Source: Filomicrobium sp. (lineage in GTDB: Bacteria > Pseudomonadota > Alphaproteobacteria > Rhizobiales > Hyphomicrobiaceae). Taken from it: a stretch of 64,000 nucleotides of DNA. The position numbers were made by a program, and so were the translations under genes. Shown here in pieces: positions 9,014 through 16,866 of the stretch. Position 1 is the first letter of the stretch. Every line of letters starts with the position of its first letter. The notes under the pieces are model-generated. The model was not told where the DNA came from. It saw only the letters and a list, made by a program, of their open reading frames with translations, and did not search any database. The stretch lies in assembly GCA_029287535.1 (NCBI GenBank), contig JARFQY010000266.1, positions 1-64,000 of the forward strand. Reading direction: 5' to 3'.

Positions 9014-9832
9014 CTACCAGAAATCCGGTTCGGACGGCGATAGACCGCCGCCGATCCGCACCGCCTGAACTTTGCGCGCCAGACCGGTGTCGTCGTCTAT
9101 GTCGACAGCAAGCCCTGAAACCGTCGCCGGCCCGCTCGCCGGTTCGAACCGATCCCGCGGTATCCGTGTGAGAAATCTGTGCAACGGCTCATCCGAATTC
9201 ATGCCCAGCACCGAGTTGTAATCACCACACATTCCAGCATCGGACATATAGGCGGTCCCCCCGGGAAGAACCCTCTCATCGGACGTCGGCGTATGAGTAT
9301 GCGTGCCGACAACGACGCTCACCCGCCCATCGACAAATGCCGCGAATGCCTGTTTCTCACTCGTCGCCTCCGCGTGGAAGTCGACGACAATAGCATCCGC
9401 CCCGCGACCCAATGGGCAGGTGACGAGTTCTTGCTCCACTGCTCGGAATGGACAATCAATGTCCGCCATGAAGACCCGGCCCAGCGCGTTCACGACCAGC
9501 ACCTGCGCGCCGTTCTTCGCCTCATAGAGGCCCGCACCCCGCCCCGGCGTCCCAGGTGGGAAGTTCAACGGACGTACCAGCCGCTCCTGACGCTCAATAT
9601 AGACAAGCGTATCCTTCTGATCGAAGGCATGATTGCCAAGTGTTACGGCATCGGCCCCCGCATCGAGAAGGTCCATATGGATCTTCTCGGTAATGCCGAA
9701 CCCGCCAGCAGAATTCTCCCCATTGATGATGACGAAATCGAGCTGCCAGCGGCTGCGCAGTTCGGGAAGCGTCTCCATAACGGAATTTCGACCGGACTTA
9801 CCGACAACGTCGCCGAGAAACAAAAGTCGCAT
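9014..9832 (-). CDS. YmdB-like metallophosphoesterase (TIGR00282)
   Basis: A 272-residue phosphodiesterase of the YmdB/TIGR00282 family. Its Bacillus and Deinococcus relatives hydrolyse 2',3'-cyclic nucleotides. The bi-metal site is visible as FLGDVVGKSG, INGENSAGGFGI, TLGNHAFDQ, DFHAEATSEK and GTHTHTPTSD. The gene is complete, begins ATG at 9832, and follows the cyclo-ligase stop by only three bases, so the two are likely translated from one mRNA. Family assignment is firm; the cellular role in alphaproteobacteria is not established. Confidence 0.93.
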   Translation of the reverse strand: MRLLFLGDVVGKSGRNSVMETLPELRSRWQLDFVIINGENSAGGFGITEKIHMDLLDAGADAVTLGNHAFDQKDTLVYIERQERLVRPLNFPPGTPGRGAGLYEAKNGAQVLVVNALGRVFMADIDCPFRAVEQELVTCPLGRGADAIVVDFHAEATSEKQAFAAFVDGRVSVVVGTHTHTPTSDERVLPGGTAYMSDAGMCGDYNSVLGMNSDEPLHRFLTRIPRDRFEPASGPATVSGLAVDIDDDTGLARKVQAVRIGGGLSPSEPDFW

Positions 9833-9835
9833 TTT

Positions 9836-10423
9836 TTATCGTTGGTTACCAGAACAGCGAAACGTACCGGATGGTGTCAGCATCCAGTCGACCGGTTCGT
9901 CATAGCGGCCTCGGGGCACCACGTCGACCCGCTGTTCGTCATAAGCGACGCCAATCGCGACAATGGATTTCATTGCACGCAACTTAGCCAGGGTCCGGTC
10001 ATAGAAGCCGCCCCCATAACCAAGCCGGTAGCCTTCAGCATCAAAGGCCAGCAGTGGGACCAGAACAATATCGGGATGTACCTCCGGCGCATCAGGCGGT
10101 GGTTCCTCGATCCCCCAGGTCTTCTTTAGGAGGCGCTCGCCTGGCTTCCAGGCCCGCATGACAAGTGGCATGCCCTTCCCGGCAATCACCGGCAACGCCA
10201 GACCGAACCCCTCATCCGCCAGCTGCCGCATCAGCGGACCCACGTCGATCTCATCATTGATGGAGGAAAACCCTGAAACGATCCGGCCCGCTGGCGCATC
10301 GATGAAGGCCAACGCCTGCGCCGCGATGGCTTCCGCGGCGCCCCTTCCATGCCGCTCGAAAGCCGCCTGCCGCCGAGCCTTGGCTTCGGCCCGCAGGCGC
10401 CCTTTTTCGCTATCTGCACACAT
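9836..10423 (-). CDS. 5-formyltetrahydrofolate cyclo-ligase
   Basis: ATP-dependent enzyme (YgfA type) that turns 5-formyl-THF into 5,10-methenyl-THF in the folate pool. The 195-residue protein shows the nucleotide-binding Lys/Arg-rich N-terminus (EKGRLRAEAKARRQA), DIVLVPLLAFD and the signature GYGGGFYDRTL. It sits directly downstream of a 6S RNA and zapA, an arrangement conserved widely in proteobacteria (zapA, ssrS, ygfA). In gammaproteobacteria 6S RNA and this gene share a transcript, and the spacing here allows the same. Confidence 0.94.
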   Translation of the reverse strand: MCADSEKGRLRAEAKARRQAAFERHGRGAAEAIAAQALAFIDAPAGRIVSGFSSINDEIDVGPLMRQLADEGFGLALPVIAGKGMPLVMRAWKPGERLLKKTWGIEEPPPDAPEVHPDIVLVPLLAFDAEGYRLGYGGGFYDRTLAKLRAMKSIVAIGVAYDEQRVDVVPRGRYDEPVDWMLTPSGTFRCSGNQR

Positions 10424-10507
10424 AAAACTGTCAACTCATCACGTTCATAGAGTGAGACCGAGCGAAGGTCTCCGAACCCGACAAGTCTGGAGGCCGATCA
10501 AGTATCT

Positions 10508-10669
10508 GGAATGTGCCGCGAAGGCCGTCGGAACGTTTGATCTCGCCGGGTCCCTACAAATGTAGGTGGGCGCCATATACCCGAGGCCACGACCTCGGAC
10601 AGGGACAGCTCCCTGACGAAACTTATAGGCCCTGGAGATTCGTTGCTCCTAACGCACCCCGCAGCAGTC
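10508..10669 (-). ncRNA. ssrS: 6S RNA
   Basis: About 160 nt on the minus strand between zapA and the cyclo-ligase gene, the conserved location of 6S RNA. The ends are set by a closing stem: plus-strand 10657-10666 pairs with 10514-10524 over ten base pairs (with three G-U). Inside is a GGGCCTATAAG block, a hairpin with CGAGG/CCTCG arms and a segment reading CCACCTACA, TGTAGG and ACCCGGCG. To my recollection these resemble rhizobial 6S RNAs. 6S RNA binds the housekeeping RNA polymerase by mimicking an open promoter. Ends are good to roughly ten bases. TAGATT near 10673-10678 could be the -10 box. Confidence 0.85.
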
Positions 10670-10794
10670 CGATAATCTAGGGTGCAAACCGGCAAGATTA
10701 AAGCTGCCAGCTTCTCGGCAAGGCACAATCCCCGACGAATTGGCAATATCCTTGCAAAACCGCAGGCACAATCGCCGCGAGACCGGTGAACTGC

Positions 10795-11022
10795 TTAGCG
10801 GTCGGACTTCTTCAGCTTTTCTCGAGTATCGAACAACTCATCGGCGATCATCAAAGCCGCCATGGCCAGGATTCGGTCCTCACCGACCTGGCCGACTTCC
10901 TTTACAAGATTTGCGATCTTCTCACCGAGAAAGTCGGCAACCAGTTTCAATCGCTCCTCCTGCTCATCTGGGCAGTGGAGACGATAGGTCCGAGTGTTCA
11001 GCTTCACCGTAACATGGCCCAT
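10795..11022 (-). CDS. zapA: ZapA, FtsZ-ring associated protein
   Basis: Small protein that stabilises FtsZ filaments during division. Its start is typical (MGHVTVKLNTRTYRLHC, then DEQEERLKLVADFLGEKI), followed by the helical part (RILAMAALMIADEL). At 75 residues it is shorter than most ZapA proteins (around 100 or more), stopping shortly after the first long helix (REKLKKSDR). The coiled-coil tail used for tetramer formation is therefore reduced. It lies 42 bases downstream of the DUF4164 gene and directly upstream of the 6S RNA, all in the same direction. Confidence 0.88.
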   Translation of the reverse strand: MGHVTVKLNTRTYRLHCPDEQEERLKLVADFLGEKIANLVKEVGQVGEDRILAMAALMIADELFDTREKLKKSDR

Positions 11023-11064
11023 GCCGGTCCGTCGGTTTCCCTCACGACGCAGCGTGATCTGAAT

Positions 11065-11319
11065 TCACGCCTTTTCCTCCAAAATACTATGAAGCGAATC
11101 GATCACCCAATCAATTCGATTGGCGGCATCCGTCTGCGCCGCCTCCAGTTCGCCAATGCGCGCCAGAGCAGCTTTCAAGTCGGACTTCAATTTGTCTCGC
11201 TCGGTCTGCAACACCGAGATCTTGCTCTCCAGTCGCTCGACGGCTGATGCCAACTGATTAGCCGCTGTCTTTTTCTTGGGCGCCGCGCGCCTAGCCTTTT
11301 GAGGTTCCCGAGGAGCCAT
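11065..11319 (-). CDS. DUF4164-like coiled-coil protein
   Basis: An 84-residue protein with a Lys/Arg-rich N-terminus (to about residue 22) followed by one long coiled-coil helix (ASAVERLESKISVLQTERDK onward). This matches the DUF4164 family found immediately upstream of zapA in Hyphomicrobiales. Function is unknown. The constant pairing with zapA suggests a role near the division ring, but that is inference from position only. Confidence 0.82.
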   Translation of the reverse strand: MAPREPQKARRAAPKKKTAANQLASAVERLESKISVLQTERDKLKSDLKAALARIGELEAAQTDAANRIDWVIDSLHSILEEKA

Positions 11320-11691
11320 CGTGGTTTTCCATTTCAGATTGCGGCGCCCGAGATTTCAAAATTCGGTGGAAATCAGCGGACCAGGCTGGGTTTTCGACTG
11401 CAAGGTCGAGGCATAGACCCCGGACCACGCGTGTACCGACTACCACTTTAACTTCGCTAAGACGACACCAGTATGGAGGCGATGCGCAGGCCGTCAATGC
11501 CGCAGCGCATCCCTAAACGCGGCCTATGCGCCAGTTAAAGCGGGCCCTACAGCAGGAGCGCTACAATTTGTTCACATTGACATGAAGCCACCTCGGCTAC
11601 TAATTGCCGCAAGTTCACGAAAAAAATACTAGGTCTCTGCGGATGCAGAGCAGATGAGCTGCCAAACTTTCAGCGCGGAAGGAGACGCAAC
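11320..11691. other. Non-coding stretch between DUF4164 gene and gap
   Basis: About 370 bases between divergent genes. I see no convincing coding frame. It should hold the promoters for the DUF4164-zapA unit (leftward) and for gap (rightward); a candidate for the latter is listed separately. In many Hyphomicrobiales the transketolase gene tkt occupies this interval, but no trace of it is readable here. Confidence 0.6.
11578..11606 (+). promoter_or_regulatory. Candidate gap promoter
   Basis: A consensus -35 box TTGACA at 11578-11583 is followed after 17 bases by CTAATT at 11601-11606, a weak -10 match. Transcription from here would give a leader of about 80 bases before the gap start, which is preceded by AAGGAGA. 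The -35 is convincing; the -10 is not, so a neighbouring TACTAA is an alternative. Confidence 0.35.
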
Positions 11692-12699
11692 GTGTCAGTC
11701 AAAGTCGCGATCAACGGATTTGGTCGGATCGGCCGCAACGTACTGAGGGCGATTGCCGAAAGTGGCCGCCAGGATATTCAGGTGGTCGCCATTAACGACC
11801 TCGGACCGGTCGAAACCAATGCCCACCTACTGCGCTTTGACTCCGTTCACGGCCGTTTCCCCGGTGAGGTCAAAGTCGACGGTGATATGATTGACGTCGG
11901 CGCCGGCCCCATCAAGGTCACCGCGATACGCAACCCAGCCGAACTGCCTCACAAAGAGCTCGGCATTGATGTCGCCCTGGAATGCACCGGCATCTTCACG
12001 AAGCGGGAAAAAGCTTCACTCCACCAGGAAGCCGGCGCCAAACGTGTTCTGGTCTCCGCGCCTGCCGAAGGGGCCGATCTAACGGTGGTGTATGGCGTCA
12101 ACCACGACAGGTTGACGGCGGCGCATCAAGTTGTCTCGAACGCCTCGTGCACAACCAATTGCCTCGCGCCGGTCGCGAAGGTGCTCAATGACTTCGTCGG
12201 CATCGACAAAGGTTTCATGACGACGATCCACTCCTATACCGGCGACCAGCCGACGCTGGACACCATGCATAAGGACCTTTACCGGGCTCGTTCAGCGGCG
12301 CTGTCGATGATCCCCACCTCAACCGGTGCAGCCAAGGCCGTGGGCCTGGTGCTGCCGGAATTGAATGGCCGCCTCGACGGCGTCTCCATCCGCGTGCCAA
12401 CGCCGAACGTTTCCGTTATTGACTTCAAGTTCGTCGCCAAGCGCGAAACCACTGCGGACGAGATCAACGCGGCCATAAAGGCCGCGGCCGCCGGCAATCT
12501 CGAAGGTGTGCTGACCTACACGGATCAGCCAAACGTCTCCAGCGACTTCAATCACAATCCATTTTCCAGTGTTTTCCACCTTGATCAGACGAAGGTCATG
12601 GATGGCACGCTGGTGCGCGTTTTGTCCTGGTATGACAATGAGTGGGGCTTCTCCAACCGGATGGCCGACACCGCCGTGGCGATGGCCAAGTTCGGCTGA
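11692..12699 (+). CDS. gap: Glyceraldehyde-3-phosphate dehydrogenase
   Basis: Phosphorylating type I GAPDH of glycolysis and gluconeogenesis. The 335 residues begin [19 protein letters not shown] (NAD-binding Rossmann loop). The catalytic Cys is in [11 protein letters not shown] (about residue 152), followed by [10 protein letters not shown] with the catalytic His and the S-loop, and [13 protein letters not shown] near the end. The start is GTG at 11692 behind a strong AAGGAGA. Unlike the common alphaproteobacterial arrangement, tkt is not upstream and pgk and fba are not downstream; the next gene is thiE-like. Confidence 0.97.
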   Translation: MSVKVAINGFGRIGRNVLRAIAESGRQDIQVVAINDLGPVETNAHLLRFDSVHGRFPGEVKVDGDMIDVGAGPIKVTAIRNPAELPHKELGIDVALECTGIFTKREKASLHQEAGAKRVLVSAPAEGADLTVVYGVNHDRLTAAHQVVSNASCTTNCLAPVAKVLNDFVGIDKGFMTTIHSYTGDQPTLDTMHKDLYRARSAALSMIPTSTGAAKAVGLVLPELNGRLDGVSIRVPTPNVSVIDFKFVAKRETTADEINAAIKAAAAGNLEGVLTYTDQPNVSSDFNHNPFSSVFHLDQTKVMDGTLVRVLSWYDNEWGFSNRMADTAVAMAKFG

Positions 12700-12732
12700 G
12701 GCATGGCATCGGTAAAGCAGTATGGACAATGA

Positions 12733-12754
12733 GGTGGGCGGCGGGCCGCCCACC
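12733..12754 (+). terminator. Candidate terminator hairpin after gap
   Basis: A GC-rich inverted repeat, GGTGGGCGGC and GCCGCCCACC with two bases between, lies 34 bases after the gap stop. It is not followed by a run of T, so it may act as a weak terminator or as an mRNA-stabilising end. Confidence 0.45.
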
Positions 12755-12895
12755 GTTGACTAACTTGATTACCGCCACTCTTTGCACAAGAAATTTGCGC
12801 AATTAGGCAATTGACCGACACGCGCCGTTTCTGATCTGCGTCGCGAAACGGTCCGACATTCAGGAAGCCCTAGGTCAAGCAACAAAGGCCACCCC

Positions 12896-13555
12896 ATGGG
12901 TCAGGAGCAAACCGACACGGCACAATTGGTAATCGTTCTCGATCCCACTGAGACCAAGCTCCCTGTTGACCGGCTGGAGGCACTCCTTGCCGACACACCG
13001 GTCGCCTGCCTCATCCTCTCAACACCCGCCCCAGACGCGATCCAGAACACGAACGTCCAAGCCCTTGTATCGATGGCGCAGCACCAGGGCATCGCTGTCC
13101 TCATCAGCAATGATGAAAACATGGCGAAGGAACTCTCCGCCGACGGCGTCCACCTCTCACCCAACGAAGAACCAATCACTGAACGCTACGCCCGGAGTCG
13201 CGAAATGCTTGGCACCGATCTGATCGTCGGCGTCGAAGTTGGCACCTCACGCCATGATGCCATGGCGCTTGCCGAAGCCGGTGCCGATTATGTCGCCTTC
13301 GGAGTTCCCTCTGAGTCTCTCAGCCAAGAACGCGCCCGCGAACGTCAGCGCGAACTTGTTGCTTGGTGGGCCGAGGTCTTTCAACCCCCGTGTGTCGCCT
13401 TGGACATTATGGACCATGAACAGGCCGGCGAATTCGCCGAACTCGGCGCCGACTTCGTTGCCCGAGCCTTACCGAATGGCCTCGCGGACACTGAACTGAA
13501 GCAATGGCTGAGCGACGCACAAAACGCGCTCACGCCTTCGGTTCACTGCGATTGA
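12896..13555 (+). CDS. ThiE-like thiamine-phosphate synthase family protein
   Basis: A 219-residue TIM-barrel protein resembling thiamine-phosphate synthase (ThiE/TenI superfamily). Recognisable blocks are LISNDENMAKELSADGVHL, the phosphate-loop region VGVEVGTSRHDAMALAEAGADYVAFG and GADFVARALP. In Hyphomicrobiales a ThiE-like gene commonly follows the gap-pgk-fba cluster next to a Sel1 gene, as here, and is usually distinct from the true thiE of the thiamine operon. Some canonical ThiE residues are not evident, so real thiamine synthesis is uncertain. It ends 15 bases before the Sel1 gene. Confidence 0.75.
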   Translation: MGQEQTDTAQLVIVLDPTETKLPVDRLEALLADTPVACLILSTPAPDAIQNTNVQALVSMAQHQGIAVLISNDENMAKELSADGVHLSPNEEPITERYARSREMLGTDLIVGVEVGTSRHDAMALAEAGADYVAFGVPSESLSQERARERQRELVAWWAEVFQPPCVALDIMDHEQAGEFAELGADFVARALPNGLADTELKQWLSDAQNALTPSVHCD

Positions 13556-13570
13556 GAAGGTCAAAGCACA

Positions 13571-14680
13571 ATGCGCAGTCATATCTTTAGTACGACACTC
13601 ATGGCCGGCGCTGCTTGTCTGTTCGTCCAAAGCGTCGGCATATCAAACGCAATGGCGGAAACCAGCAGCTGGATGCAGAATGACAAACCAGCAACCAAAA
13701 CGCGACCCCAAACGAAGCGGAAACCCGCCGCGAAGAAGCCCCAGGCGAAACAGAAGCCCGCCGCTAAGAAGCAACGCAAGCAGCCATCACGCCGCTCCGC
13801 GGCAGCACCGTCGGGCACAAAGAAGGCCGGCAATAGCGCCGCCTACATTGCCTTCGACCAGGGCAAGTTCCTGACAGCACTAAAGCTTGCCCAAGAGGAC
13901 GCGAAAAACGGCGATGCGGCCGCCCACACCCTTATCGGCCGCATTTACGGAGAGGGCCTTGGTGTCTCGCGCGACACCGCAACAGCAGCGAAATGGTATA
14001 CGCGCGGTGCTGAACTGGGCGATGTCAATGCCATGTTCGCGCTCGGCGTCATCGCCGCCGAAGGCCGGGGAGTTAAAAAGGACAAAGGCGCGGCCGCCGA
14101 AATGTTTGAGCAGGCCGCCCGCCTGGGACACGCTGAAGCCAACTACAATCTTGGCCTCTTGTTCCTCAATGGCACCGGCAAGCCTGAAAACCACTATCGC
14201 GCCGCGCAGCATATCAAATACGCGGCGGAACAAGGCGTTGCCGCCGCGCAATACGACCTGAGCGCGCTCTATCAGAAGGGCGTTGGCGTCGACCCGGACG
14301 CTTATGAGGCGTCGCGTTGGATCCGGCTCGCGGCCGAGCAGGGAATGGCCGCCGCCCAATACGATTACGCAGTAATGCTCCTCCGCGGCAGGGGCCTGAA
14401 GCAGGACATGCACAAAGCCTTGGGCTTTATGCGCAACGCCGCAGATAAAGGCATTCCAGGCGCGCAGAACCGGTTGGCCCACATGTATGCCGAGGGCGTG
14501 GCTGTCAAAAAGGACGAGTTTGAAATGGCCAAGTGGCGCATGATCGCGAAGTCCGGGGGACTGGCCGATGACGCCATGGATAAGAAAGTTGCCGGGCTCC
14601 CAAATAAAAAGCGCCTTGAAGCCGAACGCGCCGCCGTCGACTGGCAGGAGCGTCGCCAAGTCAATCCGCTCACTCCCTGA
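13571..14680 (+). CDS. Exported Sel1-repeat protein
   Basis: A 369-residue protein with an N-terminal signal peptide (cleavage near residue 29, after AMA), a Lys/Pro/Ala/Gln-rich basic linker (about 40-88) and at least five Sel1-like helical repeats from about residue 105. Repeat units are recognisable by GEGLGVSRD, AEGRGVKKD, YQKGVGVDPD and RGRGLKQDM followed by AxxWxxxAAExG. Sel1 repeats serve as protein-binding scaffolds. The gene follows the thiE-like gene by 15 bases and is probably in the same transcript. Partner unknown. Confidence 0.85.
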   Translation: MRSHIFSTTLMAGAACLFVQSVGISNAMAETSSWMQNDKPATKTRPQTKRKPAAKKPQAKQKPAAKKQRKQPSRRSAAAPSGTKKAGNSAAYIAFDQGKFLTALKLAQEDAKNGDAAAHTLIGRIYGEGLGVSRDTATAAKWYTRGAELGDVNAMFALGVIAAEGRGVKKDKGAAAEMFEQAARLGHAEANYNLGLLFLNGTGKPENHYRAAQHIKYAAEQGVAAAQYDLSALYQKGVGVDPDAYEASRWIRLAAEQGMAAAQYDYAVMLLRGRGLKQDMHKALGFMRNAADKGIPGAQNRLAHMYAEGVAVKKDEFEMAKWRMIAKSGGLADDAMDKKVAGLPNKKRLEAERAAVDWQERRQVNPLTP

Positions 14681-14845
14681 CCGGCCCAGTCGACCATAAC
14701 AAGGCCGCCAAGACCCTCTGGGAAACGGGGAAACTCGCCGCCAACCCTTGCCAACTTGCTATAACCGGTCTACGCGCTGCTACGCATCTTTCGCAGTTGC
14801 GAACGCTCGGCCGCGTCCACCGGACCCTAGAATTGGATTTCCTTC

Positions 14846-15646
14846 ATGGCAGCCTCGCCGCTCATCAACGTCATGGTCGCCGCAGCGCGCAAGGCCGGCC
14901 GCAGCCTCAACCGCGACTTTGGCGAAGTCGAAAACCTCCAAGTCTCCGTCAAGGGACCATCCAACTTTGTTTCCGCGGCCGACCTGCGGGCCGAGGAAAT
15001 TATCTACAACGAATTGTCAAAGGCCCGGGAGGGCTACGGTTTCTTGATGGAGGAGCGTGGCGTAGTCGAAGGCGCTGACAAGTCACACCGCTGGATCATC
15101 GACCCCCTCGACGGCACTACGAATTTCCTCCATTCGATCCCGCTCTTCGCCATTTCGATTGGCCTTGAACGCGAAGGCGAACTGGTCGCCGGCGTCATCT
15201 ACAATCCTGTCTTCGATGAACTCTACACCGCCGAAAAAGGTAAGGGCGCCTTTCTCAACGATCGGCGCCGCCTGCGCGTGGCCGGCCGCCGCGAGCTATC
15301 CGAATGCGTCATCGCCACCGGAATACCGCATCGCGGTCGCCCACAACATGAGATATTCCGCAAAGAGCTGCATGTTTTGATGGACAACACCGCGGGCATT
15401 CGCAGAACAGGATCCGCAGCCATCGATCTTGCGTGGACGGCGGCGGGACGTTTTGATGCCTTCTGGGAGCGCAATCTCGAGCCCTGGGATACGGCGGCGG
15501 GTATTGTGCTGGTGCGCGAGGCGGGCGGCATGGTCAGCGACCTGGATGGCGCCGACAACATGCTTTTTGGGGGCCAGATTGCCGCAGCCAATAGTCAAAT
15601 CCACAAGGCACTTCTTCCAACCCTGAAGAGCGCCGCAAACATTTGA
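14846..15646 (+). CDS. suhB: Inositol monophosphatase family protein (SuhB-like)
   Basis: Mg-dependent phosphatase of the inositol monophosphatase family; bacterial SuhB also assists rRNA transcription complexes. The 266 residues show SAADLRAEEII, the metal-binding WIIDPLDGTTNFLHSIP (about 82-98), GYGFLMEERG, and the C-terminal block EPWDTAAGIVLVREAGG. The complete metal site argues for an active enzyme. It lies about 165 bases after the Sel1 gene and upstream of the MotA/MotB-like pair, a neighbourhood seen in other Hyphomicrobiales. Confidence 0.92.
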   Translation: MAASPLINVMVAAARKAGRSLNRDFGEVENLQVSVKGPSNFVSAADLRAEEIIYNELSKAREGYGFLMEERGVVEGADKSHRWIIDPLDGTTNFLHSIPLFAISIGLEREGELVAGVIYNPVFDELYTAEKGKGAFLNDRRRLRVAGRRELSECVIATGIPHRGRPQHEIFRKELHVLMDNTAGIRRTGSAAIDLAWTAAGRFDAFWERNLEPWDTAAGIVLVREAGGMVSDLDGADNMLFGGQIAAANSQIHKALLPTLKSAANI

Positions 15647-15810
15647 TGTTCCCTAAGTAACAGCGTGCGCCGCGATAACTGGCTCCAACGTTGAAACCGT
15701 CCGCACAAAAAGCTTAGTGGCTAAGCACGATGTTGCCGGTTTCAGCGTTATAACTGATGCGATAAGAGATTCGGACCGCAAGCGTTGCCGAGACGGCGGA
15801 GGCCCCTTGA

Positions 15811-16866
15811 ATGGCAAGAAAGCGCAAGTCTGACGTGGCACCCGGTGCACTTCACCGGACACTGACGCCGCCTGGATTGTTCCTCGCGCGAATGGTGATC
15901 TTCCTGACCCTTGTGGGGTTTATCGTCGCCATCCTCCACCGCCCCCTGCTGGACGCCATCGGAAACAATCCAGCACTCAATGGGTTGATCATCGCGGTCT
16001 TGTTCTTTGGAATCCTTTATACCTTCAACCAGGTCCTGCGCCTCTACCCGGAAATTCGCTGGGTCAACGCATTCCGCATTGCTGATCCAGGCTTGGCCAT
16101 CTCCCATCAGCCACGGCTGCTGGCCCCGATGGCGTCCCTGCTGCGCGACCGAACGGGCGCTATTTCGCTGTCCACCGCCTCCATGAGTTCGATCATGGAT
16201 TCGTTGTCCTCGCGTCTTGACGAGGCACGCGACACCGGCCGCTATCTTGTCGGTTTGCTCGTTTTCCTTGGGCTGCTCGGCACCTTCTGGGGATTGCTTG
16301 AGACCATCAAGGCCGTTGGTTCGGTAATTGGATCGATTGATACAAACGCCTCTGACACCGTGCAGCTTTTCGGAGATTTGAAGGCTGGGCTTTCCGCCCC
16401 GATGCAAGGTATGGGCACCGCCTTTTCATCATCACTCCTCGGCCTTGCCGGCTCGCTGATTTTGGGCTTTCTCGAACTGCAAGCGAGCCACGCGCACAAC
16501 CGCTTCTACAATGAGCTGGAAGAATGGCTGTCCGGCATCACCGAGATTTCGCCGAGTGGCGACACCAGCGACGGGGCGGTCAATCGCCAGCTTGCCGCAA
16601 CCCTCTATGACATGCAGCGCGTCCTTGAAGAGCTCAATGTTAGGCTTGCCGACGGGAGTGCGATCTCTGCTGCGGGCTCCGGCGATCCCAACGCAGCCGA
16701 ACCCGTCAAGGACCTTGCCCGCGGAGTGAGTCAGCTGATCAACCAGATGCGTTCGGAGCAAAAAATCGTACGCGAGTGGGTTGATGAGCAGTCCTCCCAG
16801 CAGGCGATCGTCACCGATACGCTACGAGAGCTTGCTCAAAACATTCAGCGGCGGGGGAGCGGCTAG
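15811..16866 (+). CDS. MotA/TolQ/ExbB-type proton channel protein
   Basis: A 351-residue inner-membrane protein. Membrane helices are seen at about 28-48 and 53-72, with a further pair at about 145-170 (LVGLLVFLGLLGTFWGLLETI) and 205-230 (FSSSLLGLAGSLILGFLELQA), which carry the MotA/ExbB fold. The C-terminus is a cytosolic helical tail. It is followed with no gap by a MotB/OmpA-type partner. Such pairs form ion-driven motors or energisers. There are no flagellar genes nearby, so a flagellar role is unlikely; it is probably a conserved envelope pair of unknown purpose. Start chosen for GGAGG at 15798-15802. Confidence 0.85.
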   Translation: MARKRKSDVAPGALHRTLTPPGLFLARMVIFLTLVGFIVAILHRPLLDAIGNNPALNGLIIAVLFFGILYTFNQVLRLYPEIRWVNAFRIADPGLAISHQPRLLAPMASLLRDRTGAISLSTASMSSIMDSLSSRLDEARDTGRYLVGLLVFLGLLGTFWGLLETIKAVGSVIGSIDTNASDTVQLFGDLKAGLSAPMQGMGTAFSSSLLGLAGSLILGFLELQASHAHNRFYNELEEWLSGITEISPSGDTSDGAVNRQLAATLYDMQRVLEELNVRLADGSAISAAGSGDPNAAEPVKDLARGVSQLINQMRSEQKIVREWVDEQSSQQAIVTDTLRELAQNIQRRGSG

